A stretch of DNA of 64,000 nt from JAEWSN01 sp942493335 (GCA_942493335.1 OW818693.1:558001-622000); one strand, 5' to 3'; counted from the first letter of the stretch, positions 17,754 to 26,772 are shown. Notes: generated by a model from the sequence alone, not told the origin. A program made the numbers and translations.

Positions 17754-18727
17754 CAAATGATATCCCCCAGAAGGGTGCCGCGTTCCAGCGAATGTCCGTT
17801 CACCCAATCGGCAACCCGCATTTTTTTCGCGTTTGGCATTTGAATTTCCAGAACACGCAGGACACCGTTTCCCGTCTGGACCAGCATGCCGTTCAAGCCG
17901 GCCTCCAGCAGGGTTCCGGGCGGTACGGACTGTGCATCCGATCCTTCTGCATCTTTGTTCGAACCTGCCTGAGCAGGCGTTTCAGTCCGGATGATGCGCA
18001 TTTTGACCCCTTGATATCCGGTAAACGCACCTGGCCACGGATCCGTTCCTCGAACCAGATTATGGATCTCCTCCGCAGATTTCGTCCAGTCAATCCGACC
18101 AGTATCCTTTGTGAACCTGGGCGCAAGGGTCGCCTTCGATGAATCCTGCGGGATCCGGCGCAGCTTGCCCGCTTCCAGCAACTGCAGGGTCTTGATGAGG
18201 GTTGCGGCGCCCACGATGGACATCATGTCATGAAGTTCGCCCCCGGTCATATCCGCGGGAACCTCGACAATCTCCTTCAAAAGCATGTCGCCCGTATCAA
18301 GGCCGACATCTGTAAACATGGTCGTGATCCCGGTTTCCTTGTCTCCATTGATGATGGACCACTGGATCGGCGCGGCGCCTCGCAGGGCCGGCAGCAGCGA
18401 GCCATGCACGTTGATGGTTCCGAGCGGTGGAATGTCGAGCAGGGATTTCGGCAGGAGTTGTCCGAAGGCGCAGGTGATCATCAGATCAGGCTTGACCTGC
18501 CGGATCGCTTCGACCATGTCCGGCTCCCGGTTCAGACGTTCCGGCTGGAGAATGGGAATCCCGGTGGCAAGGGCGTATTCCTTCACCGGCGGCGGCTTGA
18601 CGTCCTTGCCTCGATCACGTGGCTTGTCCTTCTGCATGACGGCCAGCACGACTTCATAACCATGGCGAACCAAGGCATCCAGGCTTGGAACCGCGAATTC
18701 CGGCGTTCCCATGAATACGATTCTCAT
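17753..18727 (-). CDS. fmt: Methionyl-tRNA formyltransferase
   Basis: 324 residues. It formylates initiator Met-tRNA using 10-formyl-THF. Seen: MRIVFMGTPEFAVPSL at the start, VHGSLLPALRGAAPIQW near residue 108-124 with the catalytic Asn/His, TTMFTDVGLDTGD with the catalytic Asp, and a C-terminal OB-like tRNA-binding domain. Residues of about 245-270 form a hydrophilic insertion (AQAGSNKDAEGSDAQS) not usual in the family. Upstream comes def across a repeat-filled spacer; downstream the hexosaminidase overlaps by one base. Confidence 0.96.
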   Translation of the reverse strand: MRIVFMGTPEFAVPSLDALVRHGYEVVLAVMQKDKPRDRGKDVKPPPVKEYALATGIPILQPERLNREPDMVEAIRQVKPDLMITCAFGQLLPKSLLDIPPLGTINVHGSLLPALRGAAPIQWSIINGDKETGITTMFTDVGLDTGDMLLKEIVEVPADMTGGELHDMMSIVGAATLIKTLQLLEAGKLRRIPQDSSKATLAPRFTKDTGRIDWTKSAEEIHNLVRGTDPWPGAFTGYQGVKMRIIRTETPAQAGSNKDAEGSDAQSVPPGTLLEAGLNGMLVQTGNGVLRVLEIQMPNAKKMRVADWVNGHSLERGTLLGDII

Positions 18728-18789
18728 TGTGCGCTCACATCCTCACCTTTATGCCTGACTCCGGCATACCAAATCCCGTTTATCAAAGG

Positions 18790-18901
18790 TTGCAGTTCAA
18801 AGCTTGTTGAAGATAGATTGCAGAACATGGCTTGTAGCGCATAGCTTGCCGACTGATGCTTGTTGAGCATGACTTGCCGACTAAAGCTTGCAGAACATAC
18901 G
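18790..18901. repeat. Eight degenerate 14-bp tandem repeats between def and fmt
   Basis: Exactly eight consecutive 14-base units from 18790, each starting TTG: TTGCAGTTCAAAGC, TTGTTGAAGATAGA, TTGCAGAACATGGC, TTGTAGCGCATAGC, TTGCCGACTGATGC, TTGTTGAGCATGAC, TTGCCGACTAAAGC, TTGCAGAACATACG. The rough consensus is TTGCNGANCATAGC. They fill most of the def-fmt intergenic spacer and end 3 bases from the def stop. No gene is read through them with a ribosome site. Confidence 0.85.
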
Positions 18902-18904
18902 GTT

Positions 18905-19384
18905 TCAGACTTCGTCCGGTTCTCCGATTTCATCGGGATCCAGGAAACGGATGGCCTTGTCTTCGAAAAGAATGCCATCCAGATGATCTATTTCATGGCA
19001 AAAGGCCCGGGCCAGCAACTCCACGCCTTCGTAACGCTGCAGCTTTCCATGCCGATCCAGCGCTTCGACGGTCACCTTGGCGGGCCGATCGACGATGCCA
19101 TGCACCCCCGGAATGCTGAGGCAGCCCTCAGCCTCCTGCTGGTTGCCTTCCTGTTCGAGAAGGACCGGGTTGATCAATTCCATGATCCCCTCGCCGACGT
19201 CGATGACCACAACACGGCGCAAAACGCCTACCTGCGGCGCCGCCAGGCCGACTCCGTTGAATTCTGCCATGGTCTCCGCCATGTCGTCGAGAAGGGTCAG
19301 GATTTTCGGGTTGATTTCGCCGACTTCACGGCTACGTTTCCGAAGGGTTTCATCCCCTTTTTTCAAAATGTTCCGGATTGCCAT
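18905..19384 (-). CDS. def: Peptide deformylase
   Basis: 159 residues from ATG 19384, preceded by GGAGGGAAC; an upstream extension to 19555 has no ribosome site. It removes the formyl group from new proteins using Fe2+ or Zn2+. All three family motifs are present: GVGLAAPQVG (44-53), EGCLS with metal ligand C88, and HEIDH (130-134) with metal ligands H130 and H134 and catalytic E131. Sits between priA and fmt, the usual order. Confidence 0.97.
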   Translation of the reverse strand: MAIRNILKKGDETLRKRSREVGEINPKILTLLDDMAETMAEFNGVGLAAPQVGVLRRVVVIDVGEGIMELINPVLLEQEGNQQEAEGCLSIPGVHGIVDRPAKVTVEALDRHGKLQRYEGVELLARAFCHEIDHLDGILFEDKAIRFLDPDEIGEPDEV

Positions 19385-19485
19385 GTTCCCTCCATAAAGC
19401 CAATGCGCGTGCCGGTTATATGAACCTTGCAGCAGCATTATTGCATTGATTGGTGAAACCCACGCTTCGCAGGTTCCTGTACAAA

Positions 19486-21864
19486 TTATACCATGGAGCC
19501 GGGATCGATATCCACCGTTACATCCGTCTCCCTGGAGGCAAGAGGCTTCTGCCACACATCCAGAAGGGACGTCAGCACCTGCTTCAACACGCGAACCTGG
19601 ACATGCCGGACCAGAATGCGCATGCGATGACGGCCGCCAAGCAACGGAATGGGCGCAGGCATGCCGGATGCGGTAAGCAATCCCGGCGTTCCGGGAACCT
19701 GGTTTTCCAGCCAGGCGGAAACCTGTCGGCTGCCTTCCTCCGCCTTTTCCTGTGCGGGGCTTGTGACCAGGATCATTCCGATATGGCTGAACGGCGGCAG
19801 CCAGAGTTTTTTCCGCAACGCGATTTCCTGCCTGAAAAACCCTTCAAAATCATGCGTCAGCACCGCCTGCAGGCTGTAATCGTCGACATTGTACGCCTGA
19901 ATGACGACACGCCCCGGTTTTCCTGCGCGTCCGGCCCGGCCGGCAGCTTGTGCGAGGAGCTGGAAGGTTCGTTCGGAGGCCCGGTAATCCCCGGTCGCAA
20001 GCATGGCGTCCGCCGAAAGGATGCCGACCAGCGTGACATTCGGGAAATCATGCCCTTTTGCCACCATCTGGGTTCCGACAAGGATGTCCGCCTCTCCGGA
20101 CCGGAAAATATCCAGTTGTCTCCGGTGGCCTTCCTTGCCGGTTGTCGTATCCAGGTCCATCCGGACGACCCTGTAGCCCTCCGTATGATTCGCCAAATCC
20201 CGTTCCAGCTTTTGCGTGCCCATGCCGACCGGCAGCAGCCGGCTTCCCTGACAGGAAGGGCATTTTCCTGGCAACGGTTCGAGATGGCCGCAATGATGGC
20301 AGACCAACCGTCCCTGCCGATGCAGGGAGAGCGAAACGCTGCAGTTCGGGCAACGGACGACATGACCGCAGTCCCGGCACAGCAGGAAGGCAGCCACACC
20401 CCGCCGGTTCAGGAACAATATGGCCTGTTCGCCGGATTTCCGAACATCCGCCAATTCGCGCTCCAGCAGACCGGAAAAATGGCTCCTGTTCCCGTTTTCG
20501 AGTTCCTGCCGCATGTCCACGAGCGTGACATCCGGGAGCGGGCGCCCCGCGACGCGGCTGCGCAAATCGACCCGGATGATCTTCCCCTGTTCCGCCCGAT
20601 GAAAGGTTTCCAGTGATGGGGTGGCGGAACCGTAGACCAGCAGGCTCCCGGAGAGGTTGCATCTGGCGCGGGCCACGAGCCGCGCATCATAGCGGGGCGT
20701 GTTCTCCGCCTTGTAGGCGCCCTCGTGTTCCTCGTCAATCAGGATTGCGCCCAGCTTCTTCAATGGCGCAAAGACGGCGGAACGGGCGCCGACCACCACA
20801 TCCAGTTCTCCGGACCGGATGCGTCGCCACTGATCATAGCGTTCACCCATGGACAACCGGCTATGCAGGACCGCAACACGGGTGCCAAACCTGGCAAGAA
20901 ACCGCTCGACCGTCTGCGGAGTCAAGGATATCTCCGGAACCAGCATGATGGCGCCCCGTCCGTTTTTCAGACATTCCTCGATCAGACGCAGATACAGTTC
21001 GGTCTTGCCGCTGCCTGTCACACCATAGACAAGGGCTTCGGGAAAGCCTTCCGCCTGGGTATCCGCGGAAGGATGATTTTCCTTGGGTGAATGGTTCTCC
21101 CCGGACGGATGTCCATCCGCAGGTGCCTGGCCTTGCCCGGACGAATCCGCCCCTTCAAAGGCAAGCAGGGGTGCGAGTTTTGCGAAAGCTGCATCCTGCT
21201 CCTCCGTCGGGTCCGGCGCAGGAACTTCCTTGACTGACAATGCGGAAAAAGGATCCCGATCGACTTCCAGAAGGGATTCTGCGATCCACCCCTTCTTCTT
21301 CATCGTGAGCAGGGTTCCGGAACTGACGCCGGGCAGCAGGTACAGCTCCTCGACAGGACAGATGCCTTCATCAAACAACGCTTCCAGCACATGCACATGA
21401 TGAAGGCTTTTGAACACGCCGTCACAGACCATGGCTTCAAACTGATCCCTTTCCAGCAGCGAGGTCATGGCACGACGCGTCTTCCCGGCATCCCGACGGC
21501 CGTAGGAACCGTCCGTCTTCTGGATGAGTCTTGCGCCGGACGGAAGCATGCAGGAAAGAGCCTGATGCCAGGTACAGAAAAACCGGTCGCGCATCCATCC
21601 TGCCAGCCGGATCAAATCCGCACCGAGCAATGGTTCCTGGTCGATCTGTTCTGAAACGGTCTTGAGCCTGATCTTTTTGGCCGGGGGTGCATCACTTTCC
21701 CCGTCTTGGACCGCCACGACCCATCCGTCCCGTAATGCGTTCTTCATGCCAAATGGCACAAGGACACGCATGCCCGGCAGCAACGACATGTCTTCCGGAA
21801 CCAGGTACGTATATTCCCGATCAAATGCCCGCGTACTGTCTGCCAAAACAACGGAAACCATCAT
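19486..21864 (-). CDS. priA: Primosomal protein N' (replication restart helicase PriA)
   Basis: 792 residues from ATG 21864, with AAAGGAG 7 bases upstream. PriA recognises stalled forks and reloads the replisome. Domains: 3'-DNA-binding domain (start SVVLADSTRAFDREYTY), winged helix, then helicase with Walker A GVTGSGKTELY, DEEH box in LIDEEHEGAYK, and the zinc cluster made of CRDC, CPNC, CHHC and CPSC pairs. A hydrophilic insertion of about 45 residues (GADSSGQGQAPADGHPSG and onward) stands between the winged helix and the Walker A strand, unlike typical PriA of about 730-800 residues without such a patch. Followed by def and fmt. Confidence 0.96.
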   Translation of the reverse strand: MMVSVVLADSTRAFDREYTYLVPEDMSLLPGMRVLVPFGMKNALRDGWVVAVQDGESDAPPAKKIRLKTVSEQIDQEPLLGADLIRLAGWMRDRFFCTWHQALSCMLPSGARLIQKTDGSYGRRDAGKTRRAMTSLLERDQFEAMVCDGVFKSLHHVHVLEALFDEGICPVEELYLLPGVSSGTLLTMKKKGWIAESLLEVDRDPFSALSVKEVPAPDPTEEQDAAFAKLAPLLAFEGADSSGQGQAPADGHPSGENHSPKENHPSADTQAEGFPEALVYGVTGSGKTELYLRLIEECLKNGRGAIMLVPEISLTPQTVERFLARFGTRVAVLHSRLSMGERYDQWRRIRSGELDVVVGARSAVFAPLKKLGAILIDEEHEGAYKAENTPRYDARLVARARCNLSGSLLVYGSATPSLETFHRAEQGKIIRVDLRSRVAGRPLPDVTLVDMRQELENGNRSHFSGLLERELADVRKSGEQAILFLNRRGVAAFLLCRDCGHVVRCPNCSVSLSLHRQGRLVCHHCGHLEPLPGKCPSCQGSRLLPVGMGTQKLERDLANHTEGYRVVRMDLDTTTGKEGHRRQLDIFRSGEADILVGTQMVAKGHDFPNVTLVGILSADAMLATGDYRASERTFQLLAQAAGRAGRAGKPGRVVIQAYNVDDYSLQAVLTHDFEGFFRQEIALRKKLWLPPFSHIGMILVTSPAQEKAEEGSRQVSAWLENQVPGTPGLLTASGMPAPIPLLGGRHRMRILVRHVQVRVLKQVLTSLLDVWQKPLASRETDVTVDIDPGSMV

Positions 21865-22046
21865 GTCGCCACTCCTTTCCGACGGACGTGAACCGGACCC
21901 GATGGAATTCCTTCCATCGGGTCCGGCGTCTGTCATGCCGTCTCTGATATTCTGTCGAATGCCGTTCGGTTCCACTCTCCCAAGATCGAACCGCAGGATC
22001 CACCCATATGGGCTGACCCCTCAACACGGCATTCCGGATCCAATGT

Positions 22047-22090
22047 GGTTGCACCGAGGGCTGCTCCTTCCGGAACAGCCCTCTTCAACC
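22047..22090. terminator. Terminator-like hairpin between the P-loop gene and priA
   Basis: GAGGGCTG (22056-22063) pairs with CAGCCCTC (22076-22083), extended outward by GGTTG/CAACC and inward by TCC/GGA with one mismatch. It lies just past the stop of the 22095-22505 gene. No clear T-run follows on either strand, so the terminator call is tentative. Confidence 0.5.
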
Positions 22091-22094
22091 AAAT

Positions 22095-22505
22095 TCACTG
22101 GTTGTATTCAGTCATCACATGTGCCGGAAGGTTTGCCAACTCGCCTGCGGCACTGAAAATGAAATTCACGGTATATTTGTCTTCCAGGGTTTTCACCTTG
22201 TTGAAGAAACCTGTGATTCCATCGTTCTTGTCATCGAATTTTTCAAGACCGTCCATATAGATGGATGTGATGTCATAGTCTTCTGCGATCATGCCGCAAA
22301 TGAATCCGAACAGGTCATTCAGGCTGGACAACGGGAAATCGGAGATGTTCACGTAACGAATTTCATGGCGCAGATCCGTGATGTGGGACCGGCTGGCGTC
22401 AATGAATACGATGTCTCCCTTGCTTGTGTTCACCGCTTCATTGACATCTGACAAAAGAAATTTCGTCTTCCCAATACCCTTGCTGCCATAAACCACTTTA
22501 ACCAT
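22095..22505 (-). CDS. Small P-loop ATPase-like protein of unknown function
   Basis: 136 residues. The start MVKVVYGSKGIGKT contains a clear Walker A loop (GSKGIGKT, residues 7-14). A short strand IVFIDAS follows at about 33-39 and YDITSIYMDGLEKFDD, about residue 77-92, could hold a Walker B-like aspartate. No membrane helix. The protein is far shorter than most P-loop NTPases and was not recognised as a named family. It lies 48 bases downstream of the double-OB SSB gene on the same strand, so the two are probably one transcript; a role with DNA or with SSB is inferred from position only. Confidence 0.8.
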   Translation of the reverse strand: MVKVVYGSKGIGKTKFLLSDVNEAVNTSKGDIVFIDASRSHITDLRHEIRYVNISDFPLSSLNDLFGFICGMIAEDYDITSIYMDGLEKFDDKNDGITGFFNKVKTLEDKYTVNFIFSAAGELANLPAHVMTEYNQ

Positions 22506-22553
22506 GGGTATCGTCTCCTTTCGCGATTCAGCTTTCGGAACGATGGTGTTGAT

Positions 22554-23249
22554 TTACGGTTCGATTGGTGTTTCGCCTGTCGTTTCGCTTGTCGTTTCAT
22601 CGGACGGAGGAACAGCTTCTTCCTTCACTACCTCCATTTTCGAAATGGAAACCTCGTAAGCCACCCTTTCCTCGATTTCCGTTTCTGACAGCCGTTTCTG
22701 ATACATCCTGCTCTGAATGCGCCCCCATACGCGGATATTGTCTCCGACCTCGAAGCTGCCGGCAAAACGCGCATTGCGTCCCCATGCGATGCAGGGGATA
22801 TAATCCGATTTGTTGTATGCGCGGTTCACGGCCAGAAGGATATCGGAGATTTCGCGTCCGAACGGAGTGGTTCTGTACATGGGCTTTCTGCAGACAAAAC
22901 CGTTCAGGACGACCTGATTGGGGTTCTTCTGATCCACCTCCTCTTCCGACAAGGTGATTTCTCGTGCAAAAACCGTCAGCATGAGCTTGTGCCCATCTGT
23001 GCTGTTGAAATTGTTGTAGGAACGGAATTGACCTTCGACCTGAATGGAAAGGTTTTCGATGAAGTTGTCCGGCGGAACCAGACGTTCGGAAAACATCACA
23101 GGGATGTTGTCGAAAGACTCGCTGAGTCTCTGTACCTGCACGGATACGGTATAGAAACCCTCTCCGTACACCTCGTGGCTGAAAACCGGTTTTGAAACGA
23201 CCTTGCCCGAGATGGTTGCAACATTGTTATCCAACAGTGTTCCGGACAT
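22554..23249 (-). CDS. Single-stranded DNA-binding protein with two OB-folds
   Basis: 231 residues from ATG 23249 (GGAGG at good spacing; upstream in-frame codons precede the conserved start). The first half (NNVATISGKVVSKPVFSHE...) and second half (NQVVLNGFVCRKPMYRTTPFGREISDILLAVNR) each look like an SSB OB-fold; the second has the classical TPFGREISDILLAVNR strand. The C-terminus is Glu/Thr/Ser/Pro-rich and ends ETPIEP rather than the canonical DDDIPF tail, so partner binding may differ. Such two-domain SSBs occur in Clostridia alongside the replication SSB. Downstream of dprA and comM, and followed by the small P-loop gene. Confidence 0.85.
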   Translation of the reverse strand: MSGTLLDNNVATISGKVVSKPVFSHEVYGEGFYTVSVQVQRLSESFDNIPVMFSERLVPPDNFIENLSIQVEGQFRSYNNFNSTDGHKLMLTVFAREITLSEEEVDQKNPNQVVLNGFVCRKPMYRTTPFGREISDILLAVNRAYNKSDYIPCIAWGRNARFAGSFEVGDNIRVWGRIQSRMYQKRLSETEIEERVAYEVSISKMEVVKEEAVPPSDETTSETTGETPIEP

Positions 23250-23319
23250 CTGAACCTCCAATAACCTTCGGTGTCTTTCGTGTTTTATTCTGGGAGCGGT
23301 TGTCCTGACGTTGGATCCG

Positions 23320-23354
23320 GGATCAGGAACGATTTCTTTTCGGTTTCCTGATTC
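23320..23354 (-). promoter_or_regulatory. Leader hairpin at the start of the SSB transcript
   Basis: ATCAGGAA (23322-23329) pairs with TTCCTGAT (23345-23352), extended by two more pairs. It would lie at the very 5' end of the transcript predicted from the promoter at 23356-23383. Confidence 0.5.
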
Positions 23355-23355
23355 C

Positions 23356-23383
23356 ATTATATACGTTCCAACTATCAATTCAA
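23356..23383 (-). promoter_or_regulatory. Probable promoter of the SSB/P-loop operon
   Basis: Minus-strand TTGAAT (23378-23383) and a perfect TATAAT (23356-23361), 16-base spacer, about 100 bases before the SSB start. Confidence 0.6.
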
Positions 23384-23484
23384 TCATTCTTAACATTATT
23401 TCACCAAATGATGTCAACCTGAAACATCGAATATTGTGAATCGTGTTCTATATGCCATAATTCCCCCAAATCCATTTCTGCCTG

Positions 23485-24765
23485 TCAATCGGGTATCGGC
23501 CTTGCCCGCCCATCCCTGTCCCGTATGGCATAACGTTTCAACTCGAGCATCAGCAGCACCTGTTGAACCTCTGATGGGGAAAGGCCGGACTGCGCACAGA
23601 TCTGATCGGGCAGCAGCGGCTCCCTCAGAATTCGGCCGAAAACGATCTGTTCGGGGATCTCCAGGGCTTCCCGACCGGATACGGTACGCTCCCGCCCTTT
23701 GTCTTGCGGGTTCGGAAAAGAGGGGGCCAGTGAATCCAGCATGTCCGCCGTCTCCTGCACCAAGCCCGCGCCTTCCCGTATCAGGCGGTTGCAGCCGCGA
23801 CTTGTGACACTCATGGCATTGCCGGGTACCGCAAAAACATCCCGTCCCTGTTCCAGTGCGCATTGGACCGTTATCAGGGATCCGCTCCTCTCTCCCGCCT
23901 CCACGACGAGGACCGCTTCGGAAACACCGCTTACGATGCGGTTCCGAACAGGAAAATGATGAGGTGCGGGCGGGGTGCCCGGCGGATACTCGGACAAGAG
24001 ACAGCCGTTTCTCAGGATTCTTTCAGCAAGCATCCGATTTTCCGGCGGATAAACGCTGTCCAGACCGTTCCCGAGAATGGCCGCCGTTTTCCCGCCCGCA
24101 TGCAGGGCGGCCGCATGCGCAGCCGTGTCGATGCCCCGCGCCAATCCGCTGACAATGATGAACCCGGCTTCAGAAAGCCCTCCGGCAAGGCGTTCCGTCA
24201 TGCCGAGCCCGTATCCGGTTGAGCGTCGGGAACCGACAACCGCAACGCAACGCCCGCCCGGCCAGTCGCCCCGCAGATAGAGGACGAACGGGGCATCTGT
24301 GATGTTTCGGAGAAGCGTAGGATAATCGGGTGAATCAATGGGAACGGCCCGTATTCCGGCTGGTTTGAGGGATTCCCGGATTTGCGCAGCCTGTTCCCTG
24401 TATTGTTCAGACAATAGGATGGAGATCAGTCGTTCATGCCCGATCCCCGCTTCAAGAAGCATGGTGCGGTCGGCCCCGTACAGACCCAGAATGTCAGGAA
24501 AACGAGACAATACTGCATGTTTCCCATAATTCCTGACGGAAGGAAGGCAGGACAGCCAGATCCAGGCCTCCACCCTGCCTCCGTCTCCGACCGTTTCCTT
24601 CCAATGCGCAGCCCCGCTGGTTCCTCTTAAAATTCCAGCCGCGCCTGCTCCCATCGTATTCCCAACCCCGTCAGTTCCTTCCAAAATTCCGGCCCCGCCT
24701 GCTTTCTCCCCGTGCCCGGCACCAATACGATCCTCCCTTGCCGACACCTCACAAACCGATGACAT
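23485..24765 (-). CDS. dprA: DNA-processing protein DprA (Smf)
   Basis: 426 residues from ATG 24765, directly after AAGGAGGT with 7-base spacing; this start lies inside the end of comM (17-base overlap). DprA binds incoming single-stranded DNA and loads RecA during transformation. Seen: Rossmann-like fold with VAVVGSRRSTGYG, GLARGIDTAAHAAAL, GNGLDSVYPPEN, and a C-terminal winged helix. Residues of about 15-60 are a Gly/Ala-rich insertion with an internal duplicate (AGAAGILRGTSG and AGGAGILEGTDG), reflecting a DNA duplication near 24615-24700. Typical DprA is about 360-380 residues. Confidence 0.95.
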   Translation of the reverse strand: MSSVCEVSAREDRIGAGHGEKAGGAGILEGTDGVGNTMGAGAAGILRGTSGAAHWKETVGDGGRVEAWIWLSCLPSVRNYGKHAVLSRFPDILGLYGADRTMLLEAGIGHERLISILLSEQYREQAAQIRESLKPAGIRAVPIDSPDYPTLLRNITDAPFVLYLRGDWPGGRCVAVVGSRRSTGYGLGMTERLAGGLSEAGFIIVSGLARGIDTAAHAAALHAGGKTAAILGNGLDSVYPPENRMLAERILRNGCLLSEYPPGTPPAPHHFPVRNRIVSGVSEAVLVVEAGERSGSLITVQCALEQGRDVFAVPGNAMSVTSRGCNRLIREGAGLVQETADMLDSLAPSFPNPQDKGRERTVSGREALEIPEQIVFGRILREPLLPDQICAQSGLSPSEVQQVLLMLELKRYAIRDRDGRARPIPD

Positions 24766-26377
24766 CGCATGTACCTCCTTGATGGTTTTCCTGCATTGAA
24801 CGGTATTGGATGGCTTCCGCCAGATGAGGGAGCCTGATTTCCGGACTTGCCTCCAGATCCGCAATGGTTCTGGCTACACGCAGAATCCGGTCATGCCCCC
24901 GCATGCTCAGACCCAACTGCCTGAACGCCCTTTCCATCACAACCGCACTTTCCCGATCCAAACCGCACCACTGGCGCATCTGCGCTCCGGACAACTGCGC
25001 ATTGCAGAAACTCCCGCTTCCCCTGAACCGGGCAAGCTGCAGGCTGCGTGCCGCTTCCACCCTTGCACGGATGACAGCCGTTCCGTCTCCGCCTTCCTTT
25101 CGATTCACTTCTTCGTACGTGAGAGAGGGAATATGAATCCGTAAATCCATCCTGTCCATCAGCGGACCGGACAAACGGGCGTGATAATGCTCCGCATCGC
25201 GCGGCGGACAGGTGCAGACAGCGCCCGGATCTCCAAAATGGCCGCATTTGCAGGGATTGGCAGCGGCAACCAGCATGAACCGGCTGGGATAGGAGATGGT
25301 GGCCTGGATGCGCGTCAGAACGACGCGCCCTTCCTCCAGGGGTTGACGCAGGGAATCAAGAGCTGCACGGTTGAATTCAGGCAGTTCATCCAGAAACAGG
25401 ACACCGCCATGCGCCAGACTGATTTCGCCGGGCCGTGGAATACGGCCTCCGCCAATCAGGCCGGTGTTGCTGATCGAATGGTGCGGCGCACGGAACGGGC
25501 GTTCCATCGCAAGTCCGCCCGCACCGGACAGAAGCCCGGCAACACTGTGGATACGGGTGATTTCGAGCGCTTCCTCAAGATCCGGTTTCGGCAGGATTCC
25601 CGCGGTTCTCCGCGCCAGCATGGTTTTTCCGGCGCCGGCGCTGCCGGTCATGAAAAGATGATGCCCCCCGGCGGCAGCGATTTCGATGGCTCGCTTTGCC
25701 GCATCCTGACCCCGGACATCCAGAAAGTCTCCATTCATAAAACAGCCGGATGATACCGGATTCAATGGACGGCACGCCCCAGCATCCGCGCCATTGCCCG
25801 CTCCTGCTTCCGCCGGACTGCCATTCCTGCCGTCCCCTGTAGATGCCTCGTACGGAGACAGTCCGCATTCCCCGGTGAGATGACGGCAGACATCCGACAA
25901 CGAATCCGCAGGCAGCACCAGAAGCCCCTTCACAAGGGATGCTTCCGCCGCATTTCCCGCTGGAAGGAGGAGGACACGGCAGCCTGCGTCCCGGGCGGCA
26001 AGCGCCTTGCTCAGGCTGCCGGTGACAGGTCGGAGCCGGCCATCCAGCGCCAGTTCCCCGAAAAAGGCATGATCATCCGCCCGACGTTCCGGCAGAATGC
26101 CCATGGAAGTGAGGATTCCAATGGCAATGGGCAAATCGAAACCGGCCCCTTCCTTTTTCGTGTCGGCCGGAGACAGATTGACGATGAGACGCCTGGCGGG
26201 AAACGAATGGCCTGAATTGCGAATGGCGGCGCGAACACGCTCCCGTGCTTCCTTGACGGCCGTGTCCGCAAGTCCGACGATGTCGAAGATGGGCAGGCCA
26301 TTGGAAAGATCGGTCTCGACAAGGATGCGGTATCCTTCAAGTCCAAGAAGGCCGCAGGTGATGATTTGGCTGAACAT
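24749..26377 (-). CDS. comM: ComM/YifB family magnesium-chelatase-like AAA+ ATPase
   Basis: 542 residues; GGAGG stands 6 bases before the start. ComM is a branch-migration helicase that helps integrate DNA taken up in transformation. Seen: N-terminal Lon-like domain (NGLPIFDIVGLADTAVKEAR, LSPADTKKEGAGFDLPIAIG), Walker A GSAGAGKTMLARR, FLDELPEFNRAALDSLRQPL, and the C-terminal Mg_chelatase domain with RLSGPLMDRMDL. A hydrophilic stretch around 175-210 (ASTGDGRNGSPAEAGAGNG) is longer than usual. Upstream neighbour of dprA, with overlap. Confidence 0.95.
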   Translation of the reverse strand: MFSQIITCGLLGLEGYRILVETDLSNGLPIFDIVGLADTAVKEARERVRAAIRNSGHSFPARRLIVNLSPADTKKEGAGFDLPIAIGILTSMGILPERRADDHAFFGELALDGRLRPVTGSLSKALAARDAGCRVLLLPAGNAAEASLVKGLLVLPADSLSDVCRHLTGECGLSPYEASTGDGRNGSPAEAGAGNGADAGACRPLNPVSSGCFMNGDFLDVRGQDAAKRAIEIAAAGGHHLFMTGSAGAGKTMLARRTAGILPKPDLEEALEITRIHSVAGLLSGAGGLAMERPFRAPHHSISNTGLIGGGRIPRPGEISLAHGGVLFLDELPEFNRAALDSLRQPLEEGRVVLTRIQATISYPSRFMLVAAANPCKCGHFGDPGAVCTCPPRDAEHYHARLSGPLMDRMDLRIHIPSLTYEEVNRKEGGDGTAVIRARVEAARSLQLARFRGSGSFCNAQLSGAQMRQWCGLDRESAVVMERAFRQLGLSMRGHDRILRVARTIADLEASPEIRLPHLAEAIQYRSMQENHQGGTCDVIGL

Positions 26378-26630
26378 GGCCGTCCTCCAGCAAAGTGGAT
26401 TCCCCGAACGGCCGCTGCCTGGGTTCCGACGATTGATTTATCCGGAACCTCAATCCCGTGCCGGCATTTTGCATGCCAGTCCTCAACGGGAACAGTTTCT
26501 CTCTGTGATCACGTTACCATATCATGAAACTTCTGACAACCCTTGCTGATTCAGGGATGGGCAAAGGAACCCTCCCGACTTTCTTTTCGTTGTTTCTTAC
26601 GGAAATAAAGCGAATGTTTATGCATGTTGC
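26378..26630. other. Divergent intergenic region between comM and hppA
   Basis: About 395 bases separate the two starts (26378-26772). No gene was found; the region should hold the comM promoter (none convincing) and the hppA promoter listed separately. Confidence 0.5.
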
Positions 26631-26636
26631 TATAAT
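26629..26636 (+). promoter_or_regulatory. Extended -10 promoter of hppA
   Basis: TGC followed by a perfect TATAAT (26631-26636); the upstream -35 region is poor, as is usual with an extended -10. The leader to the ATG at 26773 would be about 130 bases. Confidence 0.5.
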
Positions 26637-26772
26637 GACTGATGTCCATAGATTGGTCATTGAACAACTTCACCAAGTTTTGTATGATGTGATGGGGAAT
26701 TTGAGACCAAAGCCACCTCACCCCCGGCGCGTTTGACAAGCTGACATGTGATGAAATTCCAAGGAGGTACCA

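Noticed and set aside
18790..18901. CRISPR or short gene between def and fmt
   Set aside because: Units of 14 bases are too short and unspaced, and the through-reading frame has no ribosome site.
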